Assembly: GCA_034522075.1 (NCBI GenBank)
Contig: JAXHLO010000017.1
Coordinates: forward strand, 1-64,000
Direction of reading: 5' to 3'
Length of the DNA stretch: 64,000 nucleotides
DNA from: UBA7803 sp034522075
GTDB taxonomy: Bacteria > Pseudomonadota > Gammaproteobacteria > Pseudomonadales > Azotimanducaceae
Positions 18,693-30,000 of this stretch are shown here, piece after piece. A model generated the notes under the pieces. The model did not search any database, was not told where the DNA came from, and saw nothing but the letters and a program-made list of their open reading frames with translations. A program made the position numbers and the translations under genes. The stretch's first letter is position 1; each line of letters starts with the position of its first letter.

Positions 18693-20135
18693 CGCGCCTC
18701 CCGCAGGGCTTTGCGCCGCACCTTGCCGGCATCATCGCGCAGCGGCTCATCGACGAACTCGATGCTCCGGGGAATCTTGTAGCGCACCAGATGCTCTGCC
18801 AGATGAGCAACGGTACGCGTCTGCGCGATATGGGGCACCGGGACATAGACAGATAGCATGCGCATTACCGATCCGCGTCCGGCAGGCCGATGACGGCCGA
18901 GGAACGCACGCCCGGATAGGCGTCGATGGCGGCCTCGACCTCGGCCGGATAGATGTTCGCGCCGCCGGATAGAATCATGTCCGTGCGCCGGTCCGACAGA
19001 TACAGGTAACCGTCGGCGTCCAGGTAGCCCATGTCGCCCAGACTCTCCCAGCCGCCTTCGATGGCCCGGGCCTCTGCGCCCACATAGTGATACGTCGTGC
19101 CGACATCGCCCTTCGGGCGCATGAAGACTTCGCCCACTTCGCCGGGCGGCAGCGTGCGGCCTTCCTCGTCGACGATTTTCATCTCGCAGCGTTCCACCGG
19201 CCTGCCCACGGAACCGCGATGGGCCAGCCATTCGCTGCCGCTGATGATGGTGGAGCCCTGGCCCTCGGTTCCTCCATAAAGTTCCCAGATGACGTCGGCG
19301 CCCAGCCAGTCGATGAATGCCTGTTTGAGCCATTCCGGACAAGGCGCCGCCAGGTGCCAGACGCAGCGGAGCGTGGACAGGTCGTAGCGCTGCCTGGCGA
19401 CATCCGGCAGCTGCCAGATGCGCTGCATCATGGTGGGTACCAGGTAAACCGTGTCGACCCGTTCGGCTTCGATCCATGCCAGGGTCGACTCGGCATCGAA
19501 GCGCGTGGTGACGGTGACCTGATTGCCTTTGAACATGGCGATCATGGCCCACATGAACGGACCGTTGTGATACAGGGGGCCGGGTATCAGCACCGAACCG
19601 GCCGTGCCGAAGTTCATGTAGTCGCCCTGGGGATCCCACTGCGCCGGTGTGTGGGAAACGATCAGCTTCGGCCGGCCCGTGCTGCCGCCGGAGGTCATGG
19701 CCTTGAAGTAAGTGGCTGTCCGCTCGGGCAATCGGTCGTACGGCCAGCCCCGGGTCCGGTTGAAAACCCTCGGGCACGCTGGCCACGTCCGGGTGGCTGT
19801 CCGGCGCGACGCCCACCACCAGTTTCGGCTCTCCCACTTCGATGATCTGATTGCGTTCGAACCGGGGCAGGCGCGCGGACACCGGCTGCGGTGTGGCGCC
19901 GAGCTTCCCGGTGCGCGGCGAAGACCGACTCGAAGAACTCGATGCCGTTGGGCAGTGCGATGGTCACGAAGTCGTCGGCCTCCACCCCCATTGCCTGGTA
20001 GGCACGGGCCAGGCGATTGCTGCGCCGGTCCAGCTCGACCCAGGTAATACGTTGCTCGCCGTGAACTACCGCGTCGCGCTCACCGTGTTGCTCACACCAG
20101 TACTCGAGAATGCGGGATAGAGAGATGCTGGTCAT
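18650..20135 (-). CDS. Acyl-CoA synthetase/AMP-dependent ligase, frame broken in three places
   Basis: An adenylate-forming enzyme that activates a carboxylic acid with ATP and CoA. The N-terminus (MTSISLSRILEYWCEQHGERDAV) starts at the ATG at 20135. The P-loop FKAMTSGGSTGRPKLIVSH, the A5 motif ELYGGTEGQGST, the A7/A8 region YLSDRRTDMILSGGANIYPAEVE and the end YKIPRSIEFVDEPLRDDAGKVRR are all readable but lie in three frames. Breaks fall near 19911, 19735 and between about 18790 and 18870. The 3' end overlaps the convergent sigma-54 activator gene by 43 bases. It resembles CaiC/steroid-type ligases; substrate unknown. Divergent from the TonB-dependent receptor at 20342. Confidence 0.85.
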
Positions 20136-20341
20136 GGATCTTTGCCTATCGCTGCAGTCGGAGGCCATTACATGACCCCAGCGCGGCAGGCACAAGGTCC
20201 AATACCGGATAGCGAAGAATGCCATTGCATCCTGGAACATTCTGGGAGATTCTTTCCTGGTTACGGCGTTGAGGGGCGTCGGACGATCCGCGGTGCAGCG
20301 GGTTCGGCAGCCGCGAGTCGGTGAGAGGGAGGGGATACACT

Positions 20342-23173
20342 ATGTTCTATCAAAGTGCCGCTGTGCTCGCCTGTGCGACCATGGCTCTGGCAGCGACTGT
20401 GTCTGCAGCGGAGTCCCGCGAGGGCAGGCGTATCGAAGAAGTGGTGGTGACCGCGGAAAAACGCGAAGCTACCGTCTCCGACACATCCATTTCCATTACC
20501 GCGCTCGGCGAGATGATGATCGAAGATTTCGGTCTGCAGGGCGCCGACGATCTGGTCAACTTCATTCCAGCCACCACGCGGGATGCCTACGATATCCGCA
20601 TTCGCGGCGTCGGCCGGAACTTCCCGCGCCCTGCGGCGGCGAAGGTTCCCCTGGCATCAGCCGCCTATTTCGACGGCGTCTACTCGGAAGACTTCGGCAT
20701 CGCCTCGTCGGAGAACGGGCTCTACGACGTGGCGCGCATCGAGGTATTGCGCGGGCCGCAGGGGCGCCTGCTACAGAACGGCAACTCCATCGGCGCGATG
20801 CGCTCGACTTCGTGGCCGACGAAACCGACCTATGGGTTCGGAGGTGAACTCCCGCGCCATGGTCGGCAACATGGGCACCCAGGAATACTACGGCATCCTG
20901 TCCGGCCCCATCATCAAGGATCACCTGGCCGCACGGATCGTGGGGCTGAAGCGCGATCGTGACGGCGCTATCGACGGCGACAACGGTTCCGAAGACATCA
21001 ACTCCACCGATGACCAGAACGTGTCCGTGGCCTTGAACTGGCGCATTGCCGACAACTGGGAAGCCAACGTGCGCTGGAACGACCGCAAATCCGACCGGGT
21101 GATCGGTCAGTCGGTGCTGGTGGATCAGGGGCCGCTGGGGCAGCGCGGCATGATCGACTCCACCACCTATGCCTACGGCATCCGGCCGGTGGCGCCGGGT
21201 ACGGCCGGCGCGCTGCAGTTCAACCATCCCATTACCGGTGATCCGCGCTTCGGCGGCGACATCCGGCCCGGCGTGGATACGGCGGCCAACCATCGGCCCA
21301 ACAGCTTCTTTGGCGTCACGGGGCAGAACCTGGACAACGATCTCGACGATCTGGACGGCTTTCAGGCCAGCGACGATGGGCGGAGGACGACGAGCGCTTC
21401 ATCCACAACGCCGTACAGGCGGATCTGAACTGGGACATCAACGAGACCGCGTCGCTCAAGTACATCGGCGGCTGGATGGATTTCGACTACACCTTCGACA
21501 TCGACAACGACTGGACCAATGGCACGGTGTCGGAGTTCCGCCAGACGGTGCTCGAGGCGGTCGAGACCCATTCCCACGAGCTGCAGCTGCTCTGGCAGAT
21601 CGGCGACAGCCTGCAGATGACCAGCGGCCTGTACTATTTCAACTCGGACCGGCTGCAGAACTATGCGTTCAAGGATCTGGCTTCCAACGGTCGTTACACC
21701 CGCCCGTGGACTCCGGGCAGTATGGCCGGCTTTGCGGCGTTCGCGGGCCATCAGCGACTGGGCGACGGCCCGGCATTCGGTCAGAGCATCGGTGCCTGGG
21801 AGGGTGATCCCAACGGCGCGTTCTACGAGTACGCCAACACGGTGGATACCGAGGCCGTGGCCGCCTACACCCAGGGCACCTACTCGTTCAACGAGCAGTG
21901 GGCGCTGACCCTGGGTATTCGATGGGCCGAGGACAAAAAGGAGGCCTTCGAAAATCGCACGGGCTACTTCGAGGCCGAGATCAACGATCCGGCGAACTTC
22001 ATCAACCAGCACGCCGGTTCGATGCCAGTGGATTTTTTGATGCGCTCCTATCTGTACGCCTAATTTTGGCGCGCCATGCGCAGCACTGGGCCTCACCCCG
22101 CTCACCATGACAAACTGGCTGATGGGGAATGGACAGCTAGGCTTCCTGGCCGGTCAACCCGGAACACCACTGGTGCCCACCTGCGCGCTGGATGACCCGG
22201 ACTGCGCAACGCCCCTGCGCCTGCAGGGCCTGCCGTTCTCTTTTGCCGACACCACGGCAGGCGAAGACGAATGGAGTGACGTTCAGCGTACCGGGTTGGC
22301 AGACCTGGATTGGACGCCCAATGATGACACGCTGGTGTACGCATCCGTGACCACGGGGTGGTATCGGGCGGGTGGTTTCTCGCTGGGCGGTAGGGGATTG
22401 CCCGCGAAGCGACGGAAAGCGGCCAGATTCAGCCGCTGACCTACGACGCAGAAGAGATCATCGCCTACGAGATCGGCTACAAGGGCACGTTTCTGGACGG
22501 CCGCCTGCAGCTCAATTCCTCTATCTATCACTACAAGTTCGACAACTACCAGGACCGCACGGAAGTCTTCAATGCCGGCAGCGGTACGGCCACCGACGTG
22601 GTGCAGAACGTCGAGGAAGCCGAAAATCAGGGCGTGGAGTTCGAGGTCACCTGGTTGCCCACGGATAGCTGGACCATCGGCGGCAACGGCAGCTATACGG
22701 ATACCGAGTACAAGTCGGATTTCTTCGTGTTCGAGGACGACAACCCGGCGTTTCCCGCGCCCTTGTTCCCGGATACAACAGGCGAGGATTCATTCATTGT
22801 CCGTAATCTGAAGGGTAATGCTCTCAAGCGCATTCCCGAGTGGAAGTTCACCATGTGGAGTTCCTACGACTGGGTGTTCAATGCTGGAACGTTGACGGCG
22901 GGCGCTACCTGGTCTTACACCGGCGAATACTTCAGTGAAGGTATCGAGCGCACACTGGACGAGGTGCCGTCGCGGGATCGGGTCGACCTGTACCTGAGCT
23001 GGCGGGATTCCCGGGATTCCTGGAACGTCCGGGCGTTCGTCGATAATGTGCTCGACGACGTGAACACCCGGGGCATTGGTACGGGTACGGCGGCCTCCGA
23101 CTGGCAGCGTACCGCCAGCGCACTGTATCCACGGTTCTACGGGCTGGACGTGACCTATCGGTTCGGCGGCTGA
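20342..23173 (+). CDS. TonB-dependent receptor, many frame breaks
   Basis: A large outer-membrane receptor of about 940 residues when reconstructed. It has a signal peptide (MFYQSAAVLACATMALAATVSA), a TonB box and plug start (IEEVVVTAEKREATVSDTSISITAL), plug motifs IRGVGRNF and YDVARIEVLRGPQG, and a barrel ending in FYGLDVTYRFGG. The ATG at 20342 has a GGGAGGGG ribosome site. The frame shifts repeatedly: three extra bases between about 20626 and 20690 that cancel, a dense cluster at 20770-20860, and single breaks near 21385, 22050 and 22410. Each downstream part resumes normal receptor sequence. Substrate unknown; the divergent CoA ligase hints at a hydrophobic acid. Confidence 0.88.
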
Positions 23174-23195
23174 GCTGTCGACGCTTGCGACAAAG

Positions 23196-23226
23196 CCCCC
23201 GGGGACGGTGTTCCCGGGGGTTTTTC
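23196..23226 (+). terminator. Rho-independent terminator of the TonB-dependent receptor
   Basis: A stem of five C-G and three further G-C pairs plus two weaker pairs (CCCCCGGGGA with TTCCCGGGGG) encloses a five-base loop and is followed by TTTTTCT. It begins 22 bases after the receptor stop. Confidence 0.9.
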
Positions 23227-23240
23227 TCGTTCAGGGGCGC

Positions 23241-23558
23241 CTACGCTACCAGGCAGGCGGCCTGCTCGCGGGTATAGAAGCGCCCGTCGCGGACGAATCC
23301 AGCGGCAATGGTAGACTTGAGGGCGCACGCACGGCCGGCGCCGTCACGCTCGTGGATCCACTCGTCGGGCAGCCCGTCCATGAGATGCATGGGCGCCAGG
23401 GTGCCGTTGGCATAGCGGGACAGTTCCACGCGGCCTGTGGCGTCGTCGCGGAAGGCGGGTTCGAAGCGCCGGCAGCGGCTTTCCGCGCTGACCCCGCCCG
23501 TCCCGGCGAATGCCAGGTTTTCCCGTCGAATGCGTTGTCTGGTCAGCGGTGGGGCCAT
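23241..23558 (-). CDS. Conserved hypothetical protein (105 aa)
   Basis: Starts at MAPPLTRQRIRR and contains a well-conserved-looking stretch: FAGTGGVSAESR, RVELSRYANGTLAPMHLMDGLPDEW, and a basic/aromatic end GFVRDGRFYTREQAA. No signal peptide or membrane segment. I recall proteins of this pattern as uncharacterised but widespread in proteobacteria. The frame is open to 23681, but the extra N-terminal part lacks coding character. Convergent with the receptor gene, whose terminator lies between them. Confidence 0.72.
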   Translation of the reverse strand: MAPPLTRQRIRRENLAFAGTGGVSAESRCRRFEPAFRDDATGRVELSRYANGTLAPMHLMDGLPDEWIHERDGAGRACALKSTIAAGFVRDGRFYTREQAACLVA

Positions 23559-23797
23559 GGCGGCGCTCCCGTCGTGCTCGCTGCGGCGGACCCGGGCGGC
23601 CGGGCCTGAGTCGCTTTTGCCGGTAGAGCCTGCATTGATCGTACCAATTCCCAGTGATTCGCAATGGCCCCTATAAAACACTGTTTTGTATGAACATTGT
23701 CTGAACGAGACATGACGGCGGAAATGCCCGGGTGGCGGAAAAGGTCACTGTGTGACGCTGGCTGCCACGGCGCAGTCGGTTGTCGGGAGCGCGGAGA

Positions 23798-25000
23798 GTG
23801 AAGCACAAGTCGTTTCGCACACTGGGGCTGGCCCCGGCGCTGTTGCAGGCTCTCGAGGCCATGGGCTACCGGACGCCCACGCCCATTCAGGCGCGCTCCA
23901 TCCCGCCGTTACTGGCCGGCAAGGATCTGCTGGGCATTGCCCAGACCGGCACCGGCAAGACGGCGGCCTTTGCCTTGCCGCTGCTGCACGCCCTGGCCGC
24001 ACAGGGCCTCGAGGCTCTCTCCCGCCAGCCCCGGGCCCTGATACTGGCACCCACCCGGGAGCTGGCCGGGCAGGTCATGGCCGAGGTCGCTGATCTGGCA
24101 CGCTTTCTGCCGCTGAGCTGCGGCGTCGTCTATGGCGGCGTTGGTCAGCAACCGCAGATCGATGCGTTGCGCGGCGGACTCGACGTGCTGGTGGCCACGC
24201 CGGGGCGATTGCTGGATCTGATCGGTCAGGGGCACGCGGATCTGGCCCAGGTGCAGATGCTGGTGCTGGACGAAGCCGACCGGTTACTCGACATGGGGTT
24301 CCTGCCCGACGTGCAACAGCTGGTGCGCCGAACGCCGCGCGGCCGGCAGTCGCTGCTGTTCTCGGCCACCATGCCCAAAGCCGTGGCGTCGCTGGCGGCG
24401 CACATGCTGCGCCGCCCCGTGCGGGTAGAGGCGAGCCCCGGCCGCATGACGGTCAAGGACATCCAGCAGCGGGTCATCGAGGTGAAGCCCGATGAGAAGC
24501 GCTGGGTTCTCGATCATCTGCTGCGGGAGCCGGCGGTGACCCGGGCTCTGGTGTTCACGCGAACCCGCCGAGGTGCGGATCAGGTGACCCGCCAGTTGCT
24601 GGCCGACGGTATCGATGCGCGGGCCATCCACGGCGATCTGTCGCAGCGGGCCCGGGAGCGGGCACTGGCGGATTTCCGAGACCTGCAGTGCTGGGTGCTG
24701 GTCGCCACCGACGTTGCCGCTCGCGGCATCGACGTGCAGGGCATTTCCCACGTGATCAACTACGATCTGCCCGCAGATGCGGAAAGCTATGTGCATCGGA
24801 TCGGGCGAACGGGGCGGGCCGGAGCTGGCGGGGCCGCGTGGACCCTGTATTCGCCCACGGAGGTGAAGCACCTGCGCAGCATCGAGGCGCTGGTGGGCCG
24901 CATTCCCAGTGAAGCCGAGGCGGCGCTGGGTGAACAGCCAGCCCGGGCAGGCGGGAACGAGAGGCGGAAAAGATCGCGGAAAAACAAACGGCCCTCCTGA
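23798..25000 (+). CDS. DEAD-box ATP-dependent RNA helicase (RhlE-like)
   Basis: A 400-residue RNA helicase that remodels RNA in ribosome assembly or decay. Motifs in order: Q motif (PTPIQARSIPPLL), Walker A AQTGTGKTAAFALP, PTRELAGQV, DEAD box VLDEADRLLDMGF, SAT motif LFSATMPKA, VFTRTRRGAD, and HRIGRTGRAG. A short basic tail (ERRKRSRKNKR) follows, as in RhlE proteins. A GTG at 23798 begins the conserved sequence KHKSFRTLGL; the frame opens six codons earlier at a TTG. Its stop lies in a hairpin shared with the convergent RRM protein gene. Confidence 0.94.
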   Translation: MKHKSFRTLGLAPALLQALEAMGYRTPTPIQARSIPPLLAGKDLLGIAQTGTGKTAAFALPLLHALAAQGLEALSRQPRALILAPTRELAGQVMAEVADLARFLPLSCGVVYGGVGQQPQIDALRGGLDVLVATPGRLLDLIGQGHADLAQVQMLVLDEADRLLDMGFLPDVQQLVRRTPRGRQSLLFSATMPKAVASLAAHMLRRPVRVEASPGRMTVKDIQQRVIEVKPDEKRWVLDHLLREPAVTRALVFTRTRRGADQVTRQLLADGIDARAIHGDLSQRARERALADFRDLQCWVLVATDVAARGIDVQGISHVINYDLPADAESYVHRIGRTGRAGAGGAAWTLYSPTEVKHLRSIEALVGRIPSEAEAALGEQPARAGGNERRKRSRKNKRPS

Positions 25001-25010
25001 GAGGGCCGTT
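24987..25010. terminator. Terminator hairpin between rhlE-like and RRM genes
   Basis: A perfect ten-base-pair stem (AACGGCCCTC with GAGGGCCGTT) and a four-base loop CTGA. On the minus strand it is followed by TTTGTTTTT, so it is a good intrinsic terminator for the RRM gene. For the plus strand it covers the helicase stop codon and has only a short T stretch. Confidence 0.85.
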
Positions 25011-25037
25011 CTTGCAGCAAGCGCTGGCGTGGCTGGT

Positions 25038-25310
25038 TTACCAGCGGCCGCCGCCACCGCCGCCGCTGCGGGGCTTGCTGGTTGCTTCGTTGACCCGCAG
25101 GGCGCGGGAATCGATGCTGTGGCCATTCAATTCGGCAATGGCCTTCTGACCATCCGCCTGGGACATTTCAACGAAACCGAAGCCGCGTGACCGGCCGGTA
25201 TCGCGATCCATGACCACGGCCGCCGAAGTCACATCGCCGATACGGGCGAACAGGGCTTCCAGGTCGGAGTCGGTGGTGCTCCAGGGCAGATTGCCTACGT
25301 AAATTTTCAT
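25038..25310 (-). CDS. Small RNA-binding protein, RRM domain
   Basis: A 90-residue single RNA-recognition-motif protein, as found in cold-responsive RNA chaperones of bacteria. RNP2 is MKIYVGNLPW at the N-terminus and RNP1 is SRGFGFVEM near residues 43-51. The C-terminus is a Gly-rich tail (RSGGGGGGRW). The ATG at 25310 begins the domain exactly. It is convergent with the DEAD-box helicase gene; both act on RNA structure, so a shared cold or stress role is plausible but not shown. Confidence 0.93.
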   Translation of the reverse strand: MKIYVGNLPWSTTDSDLEALFARIGDVTSAAVVMDRDTGRSRGFGFVEMSQADGQKAIAELNGHSIDSRALRVNEATSKPRSGGGGGGRW

Positions 25311-25586
25311 CGTCTCATTTGCTCCGTGCTCGATTCGTTCGAGCCTTGGTCTATCGCGCGCATTCCCACTTTTCAATCAATTCGCGCGGGTTAGGGCCGC
25401 TGTTGGCCTGCTGAATTAAAATTAGAAGCGATTGCCGATTATCGTGAGAGACGGGCTCGGAAGAACATGATCTTGCAGGGCGATCTCTGGAAGGACACTC
25501 GGGGCAGGGTCTCTAATTCGGGCGAAGTATATGCCATGGGCGCCGCCGCGCAAGCGAAATGTGGCGTGGTGACAGCGAGGGTTCGT

Positions 25587-25772
25587 TCAGCCTTTGCGGC
25601 TTGGGCCCAGGATGATGTGGCGGCGACCGCCCAGCGGATCCTGATTGCTGAAGCCCGTGGGTACCTGCTCGATCTTCTTACCGGCGGCAAGGAACGCTTT
25701 CACGTCATCTTCCAGGTTCTTGCGGACCTGATCGTTGGAAACCTGTTCCTGGGCTTTCCGGGGACGACTCAT
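25587..25772 (-). CDS. Small conserved hypothetical protein (61 aa)
   Basis: A basic 61-residue protein: MSRPRKAQEQVSNDQ, then a helix RKNLEDDVKAFLAAGKKI, then QVPTGFSNQDPLGG and a basic tail. The DV-x-AFL-x-x-G-K-x-I-x-x-VPTG layout recalls small RNA-polymerase-associated proteins of the SutA type, but the similarity is too short to assign. AAAGG precedes the ATG. It overlaps an open frame on the plus strand which has no family character. Confidence 0.6.
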   Translation of the reverse strand: MSRPRKAQEQVSNDQVRKNLEDDVKAFLAAGKKIEQVPTGFSNQDPLGGRRHIILGPSRKG

Positions 25773-25861
25773 TATCTGATCAACCTTTGCGGCGGGAAAC
25801 GCTGCTCAGCGGGGTGAATGCGCAGCCTATCAGAATGAGCGATGGAAAGCTCGGCATGCAG

Positions 25862-27007
25862 TCAACGCGCCGGGTGCCAGATGATGCGCTCATCCACGTC
25901 GGTGATGTCGGTCAGCCCGCAGAAGGCCATGGACAGATCCAGTTCATTGGCGATCATCTCCAGGGTCCGGCAGACGCCCGCTTCACCCAACGCGCCGAGG
26001 CCGTACAGATAGGCGCGGCCGATCATGGTGCCGCGGGCGCCCAGCGCCAGAGCCTTGAGCACGTCCTGACCCGAGCGGATACCGCCATCCAGCCAGATCT
26101 CGATGTCGTCGCCAACGGCGTCGACGATGGCCGGCAGGGCATCGATACTGGCGGGAGCGCCATCGAGCTGACGGCCGCCGTGGTTGGACACCACCAGAGC
26201 GTCGGCGCCGCTCGCCACAGCCAGGCGCGCATCGGCTGGTTCCATGATGCCCTTGAGTATCAGCTTGCCGCCCCAGCGCTCCTTGACCCAGGCGACGTCG
26301 TCCCAGTCCAGGGTGGGGTCGAGTTGAGCCGCCGACCACTCCCCCAGATTCTTCATGTCCGCGGCACCTTCGGCATGACCGATCACGTTGCCGAAGTCCC
26401 GGCGTCCGGCCCGGAGCATTCCCAGGCACCAGCGCGGTTTGCTCAACATGTTCAGCAACGTGGCCGGACCCAGCCGCGGCGGCGTGCTGAGACCGTTCTT
26501 CAGATCCTTGTGGCGCTGGCCCAGGATCTGCAGATCCAGTGTGAGCACCAGGGTAGAGCATCCGGCGGCTTTGGCACGGTCGATGAGCCGGCCGATGAAC
26601 TCCCGGTCGCGCATGACGTAGAGCTGAAACCAGAAGGGTGCGCTGGTTCGGGCGGCCACTTCCTCGATGGAGCAGATGCTCATCGTCGACAGAGTGAAGG
26701 GTACGCCGAAGCGTTCGGCCGCCCGGGCCGCATGAATCTCGCCGTCGGGATGCTGCATGCCGGTGAGTCCGGCCGGGGCGAGTGCCACGGGCATGCGCAC
26801 CTTCTCGCCGGCCATGGTGGATGCCAGGCTGCGATGTTCGAGATTGACAGCCACGCGCTGGCGCAAGCGGATGTCCTCGAAGCGTTGTTGATTGGCCCGA
26901 TAGGTGACCTCGTTCCACGAGCCGGAATCCACGTAGTCGTAGAACATGCGCGGCACCCGTTTGCGATGCAGACGGCGCAGATCCTCGACACAGGTGATGA
27001 CGCTCAT
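25862..27007 (-). CDS. FMN-dependent alpha-hydroxy-acid dehydrogenase (LldD-like)
   Basis: A 381-residue TIM-barrel flavoenzyme of the L-lactate dehydrogenase/glycolate oxidase family, oxidising an L-2-hydroxy acid and feeding electrons to the respiratory chain or oxygen. The substrate Tyr is in FYDYVDSGSW near residue 25. The catalytic base and Arg are in VVSNHGGRQLDG. The FMN-phosphate region is LDGGIRSGQDVLKALALGA. The ATG at 27007 starts the family N-terminus MSVITCVEDLRRLHRKR; the frame remains open upstream. Divergent from putA. The exact substrate is not determinable, lactate being the most common in the family. Confidence 0.92.
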   Translation of the reverse strand: MSVITCVEDLRRLHRKRVPRMFYDYVDSGSWNEVTYRANQQRFEDIRLRQRVAVNLEHRSLASTMAGEKVRMPVALAPAGLTGMQHPDGEIHAARAAERFGVPFTLSTMSICSIEEVAARTSAPFWFQLYVMRDREFIGRLIDRAKAAGCSTLVLTLDLQILGQRHKDLKNGLSTPPRLGPATLLNMLSKPRWCLGMLRAGRRDFGNVIGHAEGAADMKNLGEWSAAQLDPTLDWDDVAWVKERWGGKLILKGIMEPADARLAVASGADALVVSNHGGRQLDGAPASIDALPAIVDAVGDDIEIWLDGGIRSGQDVLKALALGARGTMIGRAYLYGLGALGEAGVCRTLEMIANELDLSMAFCGLTDITDVDERIIWHPAR

Positions 27008-27092
27008 GGGCGGGCAGGCACGCAGGGGGCGATGTGGGGCATCAAAGGGTGGCGCATCAGATGTCTCTCCGGGCTCGTTCAGTGGCCATGAT

Positions 27093-30000
27093 ATGCTGAC
27101 TGCCGTCTCCGGCAACACGGTCGCAGTCAGGCTTATGCTCATTGACGGCCAGGCGCTCCAGGCACCGTCGGCGTTGCGCCGGCGGGTACGCGACGACCAC
27201 CGCATCGATGAAGCCGCCCATGTCCAGCGCCTGGCGGAGTATGCGGCATTGCCCGATGCGGCCGAGGCTCGGGTCGATGCGGGCGCCCGTGACCTGGTGG
27301 TTCACCTGCGCCGCCAGCGCCACCAGGTAGGCGGCATCGATGCACTCATGCAGGAATACGATCTGTCGTCGGAGGAGGGCGTCACCCTCATGTGTCTGGC
27401 GGAGGCGCTGCTGCGTATTCCCGATGCCCGGACTCAGGACGAATTTATCGAGGAGAAGCTGGGGGCCGGCGACTGGCAAAGCCATCTGGGTGCGTCGGAT
27501 GCCTTCTTCGTCAATGCGTCCACATTCGGCCTGATGATGGCCGGGCGGCTGGTATCGCCGCGGGACGCTCCGGCGGATGCCATGGACCGATTGCTGCGGC
27601 GTCTGGGCGAGCCGGTCATCCGCCAGGCTGTGCGGCGCGCCATGCGAATTCTCGGCCGCCAGTTCGTGCTCGGCGAGACCATCGAGCAGGCCATGAGCCG
27701 GGCGCAGGAAAGTGAAGTGCTGGGCTACCGCTTTTCCTACGACATGCTGGGAGAGGCGGCCCGCACCGAGCAGGATGCGGACGATTATTTCGAACGCTAC
27801 TGCCATGCTGTCGAAGCCCTGGCCGATGCCGCCGCCGGTCTGGGTCCGGAGCGGGCCCCGGGCATTTCGGTGAAGCTGTCGGCCCTGGATGCCCGCTACG
27901 AGTTCGCGCGCCGCGACCGTGTCCATGGCCCGCTGCTCGATCGCCTGACGGCGCTGTGCGAGTTGGCGGCCCGGCATGGTATCGGTTTGTGCGTGGACGC
28001 CGAGGAGTCCGACCGCCTGGACCTGTCGCTGGATCTCATCGAACACGTGGCGTTGCACATGAAAGGCCGTGGCTGGGACGGCTTCGGACTGGCGGTGCAG
28101 GCGTATCAGAAGCGCGCACTCGCGCTGATCGATTGGCTGGCGGATCTGGCCGGACGGGCCGATACGCGCCTGCTGACGCGGCTGGTGAAAGGCGCTTACT
28201 GGGACATGGAGATCAAGCGCGCCCAGGAAGGCGGTTTCAGCGACTACCCCGTGTTTACCCGTAAGGTGCACACCGACATTTCCTATCTGGCCTGCGCGCG
28301 GCGCATGCTCGAGGCTGGCAGCGCCTTCTATCCCTGCTTCGCCACCCACAACGCCCGCACCGTGGCTGCCTTGCGTGAGATGGTGGGGGAGCGCCGTGAC
28401 TTCGAGTTTCAGCGCCTGCATGGCATGGGCGAGGCGCTGTATCAGAAGGTGCTCGACGACGATTCGGCGGGATTCGCCTGCCGCGTCTATGCGCCGGTGG
28501 GCGGTCATGAAGATCTACTCGCCTATCTGGTACGGCGTCTGCTGGAGAACGGCGCCAACACGTCCTTCGTCAACCGGATCGCCGACGACTCCCTGCCGCT
28601 GGACGAACTGGTAGCGGATCCTGTTGTGCGGGCGAGCGCCGATGGTTTTGCTGCGCATCCGCAGATCCACCCGCCGGCGGAACTGTTCGGCGAACAGCGG
28701 CGCAACAGCCAGGGCATTGACCTGGCGGATCCGCCGGTGGTCGCGCGGCTGCAGCGCGACATGCAGTCAGCCGATCACGACCGCTGGCGCAGTGCCCCGG
28801 TGGTCGATGGCAAGGTGTGCAGCGGCCCTGAGCGCACGGTCTACCGACCGGCTCAGCAGCATACGGCCGTGGGCCGGGTGGTGGAGGCCCACGCGGACCA
28901 GGCGCGTGCGGCGCTGGCCGCCGCCGAGGCGGGCGCTGATGCATGGAACGATACCCCTGCCGGAGTTCGCGCCGACATTCTGCGGCGGGCCGCCGATCTT
29001 ATGGAAGCGGATGCACCGGCGTTCATGACTCTGTTGTGCCGTGAAGCCGGCCGCACCGTGGTGGACGCTCATCTGGAGGTACGCGAAGCCGTGGACTTTC
29101 TGCGCTACTACGCGGCCGAAGGCCAGCGGGTTTTCGCAGCGCCGGTGCAACTGCCGGGTCCCACCGGCGAGGAGAACAGTCTGCGCCTGACCGGCCGCGG
29201 ACCATTTCTGTGCATCGCGCCGTGGAATTTTCCGCTGGCCATATTCACCGGCCAGGTTGCCGCCGCCCTGGCGGCCGGCTGTCCGGCGTTGGCCAAGCCG
29301 GCGGAACAGACGCCGCTGGTGGCGGCACAGGTGGTGCGCCTGCTGCATGAAGCCGGCGTGCCTGGCGCAGCACTGCATCTGCTGCCCGGTGACGGGCCGG
29401 CCATTGGCGGCGCTCTGCTGGAGGACCCGCGCCTGGCGGGCGTGGCATTCACCGGCGGAACCGACACGGCCCGGCACATTCAGCGGGCGCTGGCTGCGCG
29501 GGACGGTCCCATGATTCCGCTGATCGCGGAAACCGGCGGCATCAACGCCATGATCGTCGATTCCACCGCACTGCCGGAACAGGTGACCCGTGACGTCATG
29601 ACGTCAGCATTTCAGAGTGCGGGCCAGCGCTGCTCGGCTCTGCGCCTGCTGTGCATCCAGGAAGACGTGGCGGATCGCCAGATCGCAATGATCGCCGGCG
29701 CCATGCAGGTACTGCAGGTGGGTGATCCGGCGTGGCTCGCCACCGACGTGGGGCCCATCATCGACGCGGCGGCCCTCGACGATCTGACCGACTACCGGCG
29801 CCAGGCGCACGAACGCTTTCGCCTCATTGCCGAGACGCCCATGAACGAGGCCGATCCGGCGGGCCTGTCGGCGGGCCTATTCATGGCGCCGGCGGCGTAC
29901 GAGATTGCCGCCGTCGCCGACCTGGATCGGGAGGTGTTCGGGCCGCTGCTGCACGTGGTGCGTTATCCCGGCGGGGGGCTCGACGAGCTGGTGGCGCAGA

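Noticed and set aside
25467..25817. A plus-strand 116-codon frame over the 61-aa gene
   Set aside because: No family character or good ribosome site; the minus-strand 61-aa protein has a coherent sequence and an AAAGG site.
27057..28508. A 483-codon open frame antisense to putA
   Set aside because: It has no recognisable motif and its composition follows the complementary codon pattern of putA; high-GC DNA yields such long antisense frames.
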